Position numbers and translations under genes: made by a program. Of a stretch of DNA of 64,000 nt, positions 54,785-64,000 are shown in pieces. Position 1 is the first letter of the stretch, and each line of letters begins with the position of its first letter. Source of the DNA: Myotis daubentonii (lineage: Eukaryota > Chordata > Mammalia > Chiroptera > Vespertilionidae); contig NC_081840.1 of assembly GCF_963259705.1 (NCBI RefSeq), positions 112,812,074 through 112,876,073 on the forward strand. Direction: 5' to 3'. The notes beneath the pieces are model-generated. The model was not told the origin of the DNA. It saw only the letters and a list, made by a program, of their open reading frames with translations, and did not search any database.

Positions 54785-55633
54785 TTAAAGGATACCTTTC
54801 AGGATTTCATATAATACTGGTTTGGTGGTGATGAACTCCTTTAGCTTTTCCTTATCTGTGAAGCTCTTTATCTGACCTTCAATTCTGAATGATAGCTTTG
54901 CTGGATAAAGTAATCTTGGTTGTAGGTTCTTGGCATTCATCACTTTGAATATTTTTTGCCACTCCCTTCTGGCCTGCCAAGTTTCTGTTGAGAAATCAGC
55001 TGACAGTCGTATGGGTATTCCCTTGTAGGTAACTGAGTTTCTTTCTCTTGCTGCTTTTAAGATTCTCTCTTTGTCTTTTGCTCTTGGCATTTTAATTATG
55101 ATGTGTGTTGGTGTGGTCCTCCTTGGATTCCTTTTGTTTGGGGTTCTCTGCGCTTCCTGGAGTTGTAAGTCTATTTCTTTCACCAGGTAGGGAAAATTTT
55201 CTGTCATTATTTCTTCAAATAGGTTTTCAATATCTTGCTCTCTCTCATCTTCTGGCAACCCTATAATTCTGATGTTGGTACGCTTGAAGCTGTCCCAGAG
55301 GCTCCTTACATTATCTTCATATTTTCGGATTCTTTTTTCATTTTGCTTTTCTGGTTGGGTGTTTTTTGCTTCTTTGCATTTCAAATCATTGACTTGATTC
55401 TTGTGCTCCTCTGGTCTGCTGTTGGGAGTCTGTATAGTATTCTTTATTTCAGTCAGTGTATGCTTAATTTCTAGTTGGTTCTTTATCATAACATCGAGGG
55501 TCTCATTAGATTTCTTGTAGATCTCATTAAGTTTATCGGCGGCTTCTAGACAGTTCTTGAGAGACCTCAAAAGTGTGGTTCTGAACTCTATATCTTCCAT
55601 TGACAATTTTGTCCTGTTTCTTTGTCTCCGCAT
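54785..55633 (-). CDS. L1-type ORF1 protein (RNA-binding chaperone), intact, 282 aa
   Basis: Residues about 15-115 are charged and heptad-like with repeated Leu/Ile (coiled coil for trimerisation). Residues 119-195 are the RRM-like domain: NIRIIGLPEDE at 120, then QRTPNKRNPRRTTPTH from 162, IIIKM and an RILKAAR helix. Residues 200-282 are the C-terminal domain with YKGIPIRLSADFS and YPAKLSFRIEG. Human L1 ORF1p is 338 aa; this protein is shorter mainly in the coiled coil. ORF1p binds L1 RNA in cytoplasmic particles and aids reverse transcription. The ATG at 55633 is the first in frame and no stop or frameshift interrupts the frame. There is no neighbouring ORF2. Expression here is unproven. 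Confidence 0.92.
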   Translation of the reverse strand: MRRQRNRTKLSMEDIEFRTTLLRSLKNCLEAADKLNEIYKKSNETLDVMIKNQLEIKHTLTEIKNTIQTPNSRPEEHKNQVNDLKCKEAKNTQPEKQNEKRIRKYEDNVRSLWDSFKRTNIRIIGLPEDEREQDIENLFEEIMTENFPYLVKEIDLQLQEAQRTPNKRNPRRTTPTHIIIKMPRAKDKERILKAARERNSVTYKGIPIRLSADFSTETWQARREWQKIFKVMNAKNLQPRLLYPAKLSFRIEGQIKSFTDKEKLKEFITTKPVLYEILKGIL

Positions 55634-56317
55634 TTTTTATGCTTTCTTGGTGCACCCCCTTGTGGTCTTTGTGCACAGTCTTGTTGTAGTTAAGCCTTGA
55701 TTGTTGTAGTTAATACTGGGGGGATTTGACCTCCAGGCCAACTGGCTGTGAGAGTCAGCTGTGTCTGCAGTGGGAAAACTTCTGTCCTCTGAGGAGGTGC
55801 TAATCTAGCCTTTGCCTGAGGCTATCCGGCAAATGGCTCTGTGCAGGGCTTGGGCGGGGCGGGTCGCATGGGATCAACAGGGTGGGCAGAGCGAGCAGTT
55901 ATGGCTGCTCTCAGTCCCATCCCCAGAGGCTCTGCCTCTCAGAGTCCCAGCAACCGCTGCAAACCTCGGAGAGAAAGCTGCCCTCGCGTTCTGACTGATG
56001 CCAGACAGTCCTGCTTCTCCCGTTTGAGTCTGGGTCCCTAGAGACTCACCCAGAACTGGAGCTTAGGGCCTGAGCCTCCCTCCCGATTGAAACAGACAAC
56101 CGTGTCCTTAGCCGCCAGCCCGCTCTGCGAGCACTTCCACACCTTTGTATTTTCCGCACTGCGCCTCCTCTGAGTCTCGGTATGCTGTTCTCTTTCCTTC
56201 TAGTTGAAGAATTTCCCCTCATCCAGCTTTCCTGTGGTTCTGGGTGATGTCCGTTCCGTCTTTTAGTTGTATTTTTGAAGTGGTTGTGCGAGGCAGCATT
56301 CTCCAGTGTTTACCTAT

Positions 56318-56328
56318 GCCGCCATCTT
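56318..56328 (-). promoter_or_regulatory. YY1-type site at the 5' end of the HAL1-like element
   Basis: AAGATGGCGGC on the minus strand within the first bases of the element. In L1, a YY1 site in this position directs the transcription start. Identified by motif only. Confidence 0.6.
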
Positions 56329-56329
56329 G

Positions 56330-56347
56330 GTTCAACTTGTGCTTTTA
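56330..56347. repeat. Target-site duplication, high-coordinate copy
   Basis: GTTCAACTTGTGCTTTTA, identical over 18 bp to 54412-54429. Confidence 0.95.
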
Positions 56348-57519
56348 AATAATGATAGGAAAACAGTCTGCTCCCTTTAAGATAAAGATACTTCTAGAGT
56401 TCGTGAGCAGAAGAAAGCTATAAACCTGTAACCTATAGGCATTACTGTAGAACATTGATTTTGAATTGTTCATGATTCCTGTAGGTTCCATGAGTTAACC
56501 AAGGCATTTCCCCCGAGTTGAGTGAGCTAGAAAGTTACTGGAAGTGTCTACTTAAACACTGGAAAATCCCTGCCTCAAATAAGTTGGTAATAGTGACATG
56601 GTCAAAGCAAAGCCATGTAAACTAGCAAAATGATTTATCTACTTCTTAGGGTGGCTGGATTGTTCTGTGCTGTGGCTCAAAACCATCAACAAATTGAATC
56701 AGGCTCTGTGATATAGGCTAAATGTCAGGGAACAAAATACAAACAAGGCATATGTCACTGACCTCGCTGGTCATGAAAATTAAATTTGCACCTTACAGTT
56801 ACCAATGAGTGTTAGCAAAACTCACTAACTCTCCTTGCTGTAGAAGATCACAGTTTTCTATTTTATATAAACATTAAAATGGATACGAACAAAAATAAAA
56901 TGAATTTGAAACAAAAGACATCTATCTTTTTTAGAAAATATAACTTTGAAATTTCATTTTATAACAGATATTTGTAATCCAGAGAAGAACAAAATGGCCC
57001 AACCAATAGGATAAGGAGAAAGCTTATCCTAATAAAATTAGGCTTAGTAGCAAGCATTCCCACTAAACATAGAATTCTAGAATCACAGAATCTTAGAGTA
57101 GGAAAAAACCATAGAGCTCATCTAACCAAAGTCAGAGGCGGGACTATAAGGGGCCAAGTTGAACACTGGGACCTGCTGAGAGCCTGGATGGGTCACTGGG
57201 GCTAACTTAACTGATAAAAGATGTCTGCTAGACAAGATAAGTCAGCGGCTTTCAAGATGTTTCAAGGTTCTACTTTAATGTTTTTATAATCTTTAAAGCA
57301 CTTAAAAAATATGAAGAACTTGATAGTATCATACGTTATACTAAATCATAGTATATACTTAATTATAACACACTGGGCACAATGCTACACTAATTCATTT
57401 TTATGCAACCCTGAGGACAAATGGCTCTCATGTTTATGTGGGCAAAGAGATTATCTGTTAACAATTTGCATTTTCTTGTCTGGGCTAATCAAGAACTCCT
57501 AAAGAGTTGTAAACAAAAA
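56348..57519. other. No gene seen
   Basis: AT-rich unique DNA. The segment 57070-57130 ('gaatcacagaatcttagag', 'atagagctcatctaacc') resembles an ancient mammalian repeat that I cannot name. Confidence 0.5.
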
Positions 57520-58875
57520 CAAAATTCAGAAATAAATAGGTACATGCAAAAATAACTGGTACATGTAAAAAATTAAACTAGAGCACTTTCTTATACCATA
57601 TGTAAGAATAAACTCAAAATGGATTAAAGACTTAAATGTAAGACTTGCAATCATAAAAGTTCTGGAAGGAAATGTAGGCAGTAAAATCTCTGACATTTTT
57701 CTTAACAGTGCTTTTTTTCTGATATATCTTCTTGGGCAAAGCATACAAAAGAAAAAAATAAACAAATTGGATTACATCAAACTAAAAAGTTTTTGCACAG
57801 CAAAGAAATCCGTCAACAAAACAAGAGGACAATCTACTAAATGGGAGACTATATGCACCAATTATATTAAGGGGTTAATATCCAAAATTTATAAAGAACT
57901 CATACATCTCAACACCAAAAAATGCCAAACAATTCAATTAAAAAATGGGCAGAAATCTGAATAGACACTTCCCCAAAGAAGACATACAAAAGGCCAACAG
58001 ACATATTAAAAGATGATCAATATCAGTAATCATCAGAGAAATGCAAATTAAAACCACAATGAGATATCATCTCATACCCATCAGAATGGCTATCATCAAT
58101 AAATCTACAAACAGTAAGTGTTGGTGAGGATGTGGAGAAAAGGGAACCCTTGTGGACTGTTGGTGGGAATGCAGATTGGTGCAGCCACTGTGAAAAGCAG
58201 TATTGAGTTACCTCAAAAAATTAAAAATGAAACTGCCTTATGAGCCAGTGATTCTGTTTCAGTGTGTATCTGAAGAAACTCAAAATACTAATTCAAAAAG
58301 AATTTATGCACTCCTATGTTCATTGTAGCATTATTTACAACTAGAGGCCCAATGCACAAATTCGTGCACGGGTGAGATCTGGCTGGCCCGACCCCAATCG
58401 GGGCCAATCAGGGCCCGGCCCACAGGCGATTAGCCAGCGGGCCCCGCCCCTAATTGGGGTGGGGAGGCCAAATGGGGGTCAGAGACCAGGGGAGGAGCTG
58501 TGGGATGTTGGCCGGCCAGCCCCACCCCTGATTGGTGTGGGGGGCTGACCGGGGCTGGAGCTGGCTTGGGGAAGAGGCTGTGGGCCGACTGGGGTGGTGG
58601 GGGCCCATCGGGAGCAGGACCGGCTGGGGGGAGGGGCCGTGGGTAGTTGGCCAGCCAGCCCTGCCCCCGATCAGGGTGGGAGGGGCTGATCTGGAGTAGG
58701 GCTGGGCAGGGGGTGGGGCTGCAGGAGGTTGGCCGGCCGGCCCCAACCCTTGATCGGTCAGTTCACTGGTTGCAGTGGGCGTCATAGCGACCAGTCGTCT
58801 GGTCTTTACAGTGTTCTGGTCACTGGCTTTTTATATATATAGATAGCCAAGATATGGAAGCAAGCAAAGTGCCCC
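57520..58875 (+). mobile_element. L1 ORF2 3' region with a Helitron insertion
   Basis: 'ctcaaaatggattaaagac', 'gggcaaagcatacaaaag', 'attggattacatcaaac', 'tttttgcacagcaaagaaa', 'gcaaattaaaaccacaatga', 'ggtgaggatgtggagaaaag' and 'cattgtagcattatttacaa' are L1 ORF2 3' landmarks in order. The continuation 'tagccaagatatggaagcaa' resumes at 58844 after the Helitron at 58341-58843. Decayed. Confidence 0.85.
58341..58843 (-). mobile_element. Non-autonomous Helitron, 503 bp
   Basis: CTAGAGGCCCAATGCACAAA (hairpin GTGCACGAATTTGTGCA on the minus strand) at the low end; TCTATATATATAAAAAGCC at the 5' end. The GC-rich interior shares its layout with 10551-11049. Inserted between A and T of an L1. Confidence 0.92.
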
Positions 58876-60390
58876 CTCCCCCCATTATTCAGTCTTTACC
58901 TGAATGAATCTAGTGATGAGGAGCTCACTTTCTCCCCAAACTACCTGTTCCATCCTGTGTGTATGTGAGTGTAAAGAAAGGTTTGAACCATCAGATGGGT
59001 TACTATACTGATGAAGGATTAAACATCTATCATGCGCCTATCTCTAACCCAGTTCTCTAGAGAAATCAAAAGTGGCAGGTGTTACATCCTTGTTCCCAAT
59101 GGGATTAGTATCTGTCTGGGGAGATAAGATTCTTGAGCAAAATAAATGAGATCAACTGCCAGAGGACCAGGATTTGATGACTCAATTAGGCAGCAATAGC
59201 TAAGGAGCTCACAGATGGCTTCATGGCAGAATTGGGGTTCATACAATAAAGAATGGCTTTTTAAACTCGAAATAAAATTAAAGATTAAACAATTATGCAG
59301 TTTTGGGAAAGCATTGAATGTCTACACAATAGTCAGTGTGACTTGGGTCTTTATCCATGTAATGTTGTCTTTCTTGCTCTTAGCTATGAAGGAATCACCT
59401 GGTTCAGTTACATCTGCCCAATTTGGAAGAACTGGAGACCAGTCCTGGGCAGCCTCTGGGAAACTCCTGGCCCTTTTGCCATAAATTACCGACCAGGCTT
59501 TGCTATAATCTGTCCTCAAATTTCAAGTCACCAGATTAGAAAGTTGCCTTTGTAACTACTTTTCAACTGTATCCCCAATACTACTATTTGGTGGCTCAAA
59601 AACGTAACAATTTCTTTTTTGACCTGTCGCTCCTGAAAAAAGTCCATAATACTAGTATTCATTGTAAGATGTAATATTTCTCATAAAACTAAAGTAAATT
59701 TTATTTTGAATAAGAAAAAACATTTTAATGATTTTCTGGCTTGATGTTTTTTGCTAAACAGGTCATTAACAATTGAATCAGACCACCCTGCAAGCATTAG
59801 GGAATGAGAATCCCCAAGAGTATATGGGCAGTGGGTCAGGATTGCACAAAGCCATGCAATAAAGATCATAATGCTTTGTTGATTAACAATTTAACAGTAA
59901 GTTGTTTAAAATATTTAAATCCAAACATTATCATTGGCCTTAGACTAAAATTACATCTAAATCCCGTGAGAAAAGAACATGTGAAATTAAATGCTGCATT
60001 CCTTTCAGAACTAGCACATTTTAAGTGACAATACTTCTTAAATTAAGAGTAAAATTCCATGATTTCAACTGGGCTTTCATTCTTGTTCAGAGAATGGAGA
60101 AATTACAGCTTAGATCCTGGGGGAGTGGAATTTTATGGCTTAGTGCATTTTGGTTCTGTACCACAAATGGGGCATTTAAATCAAAGAGACACTCTTATTA
60201 GCTTCAGCAAATGTTTCTCCCAAGTTTTACTGGCCAACTGGGACTCCCCACCCCTCCTCCTGTGAGCCACCAGGATTTATTTCAAAATTACAGTTTACAA
60301 AGTTGATGCAAGTACTAATTTTTTCTTCTTAGGGAAAGGGAATAAACAAAATGAACTCCTGTTCAATACTGATGTTTCTCAGTATCTGAT
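58876..60390. other. No gene seen
   Basis: Unique-looking AT-rich DNA; short open frames without domains. Confidence 0.5.
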
Positions 60391-60394
60391 TCTT

Positions 60395-60760
60395 TGATTT
60401 TTCTGTAAATGGAGGATTACAATTTCCCACCCCTCTAAAGTTAGGTGTGGCCATGTGACTAGTTTCTGGCCAATGGGATGTGAGTGGGAGTGGCAGGTGT
60501 CACTTCCAGGCTGAAGCATTTAATTGCTGGTGCTCAGCTCTCCAACCCTTTCCTCCTCTGCCAGAGCAAATTTTACAGACTTGGGTGAAGTGGCAGCTGC
60601 CTAAGATGGTGAGCCTCCACCAACCTGAGTCCCTGAGGGACTGTGATGAGCAGAGCCCCTGCTGGCCCTTTAAGGACTAGTGTGAAAAAGAAATGTGTGT
60701 TTTGTATTTGTCACTCAGGCATAATATAGCCTATTCTGCAGACTTGATTCAGAACTTCTG
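60395..60760 (+). mobile_element. Probable MaLR (MLT1-type) LTR fragment
   Basis: 'gtgtggccatgtgactagtt', 'tctggccaatgggatgtgag' and 'ggcaggtgtcacttccagg' match an MLT1-type LTR in order. The 3' end is indistinct. No internal retroviral sequence is present. Confidence 0.65.
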
Positions 60761-61002
60761 GTTAAATTCTTAAATCCACAGCCAAAAAATTATGTAGAAT
60801 TTCATGCTAGGCGACAAATGACTAGACCATACTAATTTTTAATATTCGATATAGTCAAACTATGCCATGAATTCAATCTTTCTGTTGCCCAAATAAGTGT
60901 GTACTTTTCACAATAATATGTCCTAAATTAAGAGGAAAGTACTGTGACTATGTGAATAAAAAAGCTCTAAATTGAGTAGTTGAAATTGCTTAAATAGGTT
61001 TT

Positions 61003-61224
61003 TTTTTTAAAAAAAATATATATATATTTATTGACTTTTTACAGAGAGGGAGAGGGATAGAGGGTTAGAAACATCGATGAGAGAGAAACATCGATCAGCT
61101 GCCTCCTGCACACCCCTACTGGGGATCGAGCCTGCAACCAAGGTACATGCCCTTGACCGGAATTGAAGCTGGGACTTTTCAGTCCATGGCCCAAAGCTCT
61201 ATCCACTGAGCCGAACTGGCCAGG
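61003..61224 (-). mobile_element. Ves SINE
   Basis: Flanked by GCTTAAATAGGTTTTTT / GCTTAAATAAGTTTTTT, near 60988-61002 and 61225-61241. Head GCCCTGGCCAGTTCGGCTCA on the minus strand. Confidence 0.93.
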
Positions 61225-61241
61225 GCTTAAATAAGTTTTTT

Positions 61242-61864
61242 CTTTATTATATCAGAAAGACAAGCTACAAATAGATATGAAATGCTACACATCAATTCCT
61301 CATTTTCATGTATAGTTTTAGTGTTAAGAAAGTGCTTCTAGGTATGAGACATAGTTTGGAAAACCCCATTACAAGACATTTCATCACAACTTTTACATAT
61401 CACCCAAAGCCAGAGGGAAGCAGAGGCCCATAAGTACCCAGATGGCCTTCAACCTTCTGGAAACACAACCCAGAGAATCCTGCATCACTTGTTCACACTT
61501 CACAGTTATCAGCTCAATATGATATTACAACAGAGTAACGGGTCTTGCAAAAACACAGAAGTTACATTGGGATCATTATAGCCCCAAGTTTGATGCTGCC
61601 TCCACTTTTGCATAGTGTCCTCTCACCACCAAATATTTGGAACAAGCACCAGCTTCACAATCATGTCTCCCTAACCTGCGCTACACACTTCTGCCCTCAC
61701 CAGGCTACTGAGGCGTCTCCCTTGAAGATGTCAATGACCTCATCACTTTCCCTGTGTCAAACTGAGTTTTCTCAGGTCTCATTTGTTCAGAAGGGCCTTC
61801 CTCATGCTTCAATCCAGTGGTGGAAAAAGAAAATAATTAGAATGGAATGAAACAGAGGTGGAGA
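61242..61864. other. No gene seen
   Basis: Unique-looking DNA; the 101-codon frame at 61545-61850 has no recognisable domain. Confidence 0.5.
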
Positions 61865-62330
61865 AGGAAGTGACATTTATTAAATACCTATGGATTTCAT
61901 TTATACTAATTTCATTTAATCTGTATAGCCATGAGGCAGCTGTTATTTTTTTTCAGTTGAAGAACTGAAGTTCAGAAAAGTGAAGCAATTTGTTGAAGGT
62001 CACATGGCAGGCCTGGATAAAACTCTGGTCTATCTCCAAAGCCCACATGCTTTTTGTTGTCTCAGGATAACAGTAGTGCTGAGCAGGCACTTCAGGACAG
62101 AGAGAGCTCAAGAGCTCTGAGTTCTGACCCTGCCTTTTTACAGCTGGGTGACCTTGGGCAAATTCCTTAAGCTGTGAAGCCACAGTTACCTCATCTATAA
62201 AATATACATAAAATAGTACCTACCTCATCGGTTTTCAAGAGCCAAGTGAGATGATTCATGAAAATGAGTACATTTAAAGTGCCACAGAGTGAGTACCTAA
62301 TAAACATTAACACCATGAATATTATGATTG
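61865..62330 (+). mobile_element. Two MIR copies in tandem
   Basis: First 61870-62050 ('taatctgtatagccatgagg', 'gttcagaaaagtgaagcaat', 'caaagcccacatgcttttt'). Second 62105-62320 ('cagctgggtgaccttgggca', 'aattccttaagctgtgaagc', 'cctcatctataaaatataca', 'gagtacctaataaacatta'). Confidence 0.75.
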
Positions 62331-62333
62331 TTA

Positions 62334-62826
62334 CTAGTGGCCCAGTGCACAAAATTCGTGCACATTAAAAGTGAATTAATTAGAGGAAATATTTTAATAT
62401 TGCTATTTGCCCTTTCTCTATAATAGAAGTGTCAGAGATGAAAGAAAAATAGTAAAATGTATATGAAAATCTTCTTCCTGTCAGAGTCTGGGGCACGCCG
62501 CAGGACTCAGAGTCAAGTCCCTCCCACCTGCGTGCCCCTCAAAATCACATGAGACTCAGACCTGGCTGGCCCCACCCCCCACTGGGAGAGATCCAGACCC
62601 AGCTGGCCCCATCCCATCAAGCCCTGCCGGGCGGGGGGGGAGGGGGAGTGCGCAGCCTCAGGTCCCTGCTGATTGCTTGTTAGGGCTCGTTATGGGAACC
62701 CTGCCTCTGCTGTGGGCGCAGCCATCTTGTGTTATGGGAAGCCTGTCTCCACTGTGGGCACAGCCATCTTGTGATGGCGTGATGGAGTGAGGGTCAATTT
62801 GCATATCACCTCTTTATTACATAGGA
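62334..62826 (-). mobile_element. Non-autonomous Helitron with the 3' end of the autonomous lineage, 493 bp
   Basis: CTAGTGGCCCAGTGCAC at the low end, with hairpin GTGCACGAATTTTGTGCAC (minus strand); 5' terminus TCCTATGTAATAAAGAGG at 62826. Positions about 62365-62460 match the 3'UTR of the helicase-bearing Helitron near 21210-21280 (minus versus plus). The interior has two copies of GTTATGGGAA.CCTG..TC and GCAGCCATCTTGTG. Confidence 0.92.
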
Positions 62827-63185
62827 TTATTGTTAGTATCATCTGCACCACCACATTCCTGCTCCAAACAACGTGGTTGGGAAAGAATCAGTATTTTATT
62901 TCTTTGATAACTAGCAATCTTTGTATAGTATGTTTTTGATTCTCTATTAATTAAAGCATTTGGTAACCAAAAGATCACATTCCAACCAACCCACGATGTA
63001 TTTCCTTTAGAGAAAGGCAGATATAAGAGAGGGTAGACTACTCTTTTTAGCCTCCTAGCAGAGTTTCAGTTATAAATTGGTCCATTTTTGCCTTCACAGA
63101 AATCCAAGCTGCAATCTTGAAGACCATCTTCTCACATGATTATTTTTATCAGATAGCTTTTCATTTTCCAGGGTGCCTCAAATAA
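62827..63185. other. No gene seen
   Basis: Unique-looking DNA. Confidence 0.5.
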
Positions 63186-63190
63186 AACAT

Positions 63191-63230
63191 GCATGTGTGT
63201 GTGTGTGTGTGTGTGAGTGTGTGTGTGTGT
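63191..63230. repeat. (GT)n microsatellite
   Basis: About 20 GT units with one GTGA interruption. Confidence 0.95.
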
Positions 63231-63731
63231 TCCCACCCAATAAATCTCCTGCTTGGCAGACAGTATTGATGGTTTCTGTGAAAGGGTCTTTGTGTCCCTT
63301 TTTGTCTAAGAACCTTTTTCATTAGAAGCCTGGAAGTTAAGGTAAGTGCTACAGTGTTTCAAGGATCTCTTGGCTTTTCTCTGGTGTCCAAATTATCTCC
63401 TGGAAAAATCAAGTCCTACAGTCTCTGTCATCAGTTAAAGGAGTGACAGCTGTGAGAGCTTCAAATCTGGCCTTAATTAAGGGGCATTGCACAAATGTGA
63501 CCAACGCATATTTGCAAAGGAGAGGCTTTAAATAGCATCCAATGTTTGTGAGCATGATGCCATGCCATGGCAGGAAATATCTGCCCATCTTAATGGGCTC
63601 AGGCTTTTGTGTGCAAATAATGGCGAGCAAACCCCAGCCCAGCTGAGAGCTGTTAGAATAGTTTTCCTTTTTGGTGCTGTGAAAAAGTTCTTAAACAGCC
63701 ACTAATCAGAACAGAGAAAAGTGAGCTGATG
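63231..63731. other. No gene seen
   Basis: Unique-looking DNA. Confidence 0.5.
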
Positions 63732-63739
63732 GCCTAATG

Positions 63740-63962
63740 CAGTGGTTCTCAACCTTCCTAATGCTGCGACCCTTTAATATAGTTCCTCATGTTGTGGTGA
63801 CCCCCAATTTCATTGTTACAAATTGAACATAATTAAAGCATAGTGATCAATCACAAAAACAATATGTAATTATATATGTGTTTCCCGATGGTCTTAGGCG
63901 ACCCCTGTGAAAGGGTCGTTTGACCCCCAAAGGGGTCGCGACCCACAGGTTGAGAACCGCTG
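63740..63962. mobile_element. Non-autonomous hAT (family hAT-a), 223-bp variant
   Basis: Termini CAGTGGTTCTCAACCTTC and CAGGTTGAGAACCGCTG; target duplication GCCTAATG/TCCTAATG at 63732-63739 and 63963-63970. Lacks the same central segment as the 23376 copy. Confidence 0.92.
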
Positions 63963-64000
63963 TCCTAATGCACCCTTAATGAAACTGGGTGCCCAAGGGA

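Larger units (their letters stand above)
54430..56329 (-). mobile_element. Complete half-L1 (HAL1-like) retrotransposon, about 1.9 kb
   Basis: Minus strand, in order: 5' end CCAAGATGGCGGC (a YY1-type site as in L1 5'UTRs) at 56329, about 700 bp of GC-rich 5'UTR, an intact ORF1 (55633-54785), a 355-bp 3'UTR rich in G and A, and an A-rich tail (TAAATAAATAAATAAA) at 54430. The whole is bounded by identical 18-bp target duplications. There is no ORF2 or remnant of one, so the element is an ORF1-only L1 derivative. HAL1 elements are known in mammals and depend on reverse transcriptase supplied in trans by L1. Intact ends, duplications and ORF argue for a recent insertion. An L1 that lost ORF2 by deletion before insertion is the alternative. 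Confidence 0.88.

Overview
The window looks like intronic nuclear DNA from a vespertilionid (evening) bat. It holds tRNA-derived SINEs of the Ves type, about fifteen Helitron copies with the vespertilionid 'HeliBat' ends (CTAG 3' terminus after a short GTGCA...TGCAC hairpin; TC..TATAATAAAAG 5' terminus), several families of short hAT elements with 8-bp target duplications, and older L1, L2, MIR and hAT-Charlie fossils common to placental mammals. No prokaryotic or organellar feature is present. The species cannot be named from this sequence alone.

The only convincing host coding sequence is one 205-nt exon on the minus strand at 39689-39893. It has a good acceptor and donor, and encodes the end of the cysteine-rich module and the start of the spacer of an ADAMTS-like protein. 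I identify it as THSD4 (ADAMTSL6) from the protein sequence. THSD4 is known as a very long gene with large introns, so the rest of the window is most simply read as its introns. I found no second exon that I can support.

Layout. 1-3350: two old HAL1/L1 ORF1-5'UTR fragments, one carrying a hAT insertion. 3351-8146: SINEs, a Helitron, hAT elements, L2 and MIR. 8147-11049: a repeat-rich Helitron, a 49-bp inverted repeat and another Helitron. 11050-15350: mostly unique DNA with MIR and old hAT pieces, ending in a 275-bp (CAC)n tract. 16050-20220: old hAT-Charlie, L1 ORF2, L2 and an unclassified LTR-like block. 20333-21531: decayed 3' end of an autonomous Helitron, including the helicase C-terminus. 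21.5-37 kb: SINEs, hATs, L1 and Helitrons, often nested. 37073-39432: four abutting Helitrons, ending 256 bp from the exon on its 3' (downstream) side. 39.9-45 kb: mostly unique DNA. 45341-46415: a stack of nested hAT and L1 insertions. 48-50 kb: local direct duplications. 54412-56347: an apparently complete half-L1 (HAL1-like) retrotransposon with an intact 282-codon ORF1, poly(A) and an 18-bp target duplication. 57.5-64 kb: L1, Helitrons, a SINE, MIR and a hAT.

No new biochemical system is evident. The most notable items are the intact HAL1-like element, the Helitron cluster with zero-spacer head-to-tail junctions, the Helitron helicase relic, a candidate 3' transduction by an L1, and the shared central-TA preference of the hAT target sites. 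Family names come from recognition by eye, not from a database search.
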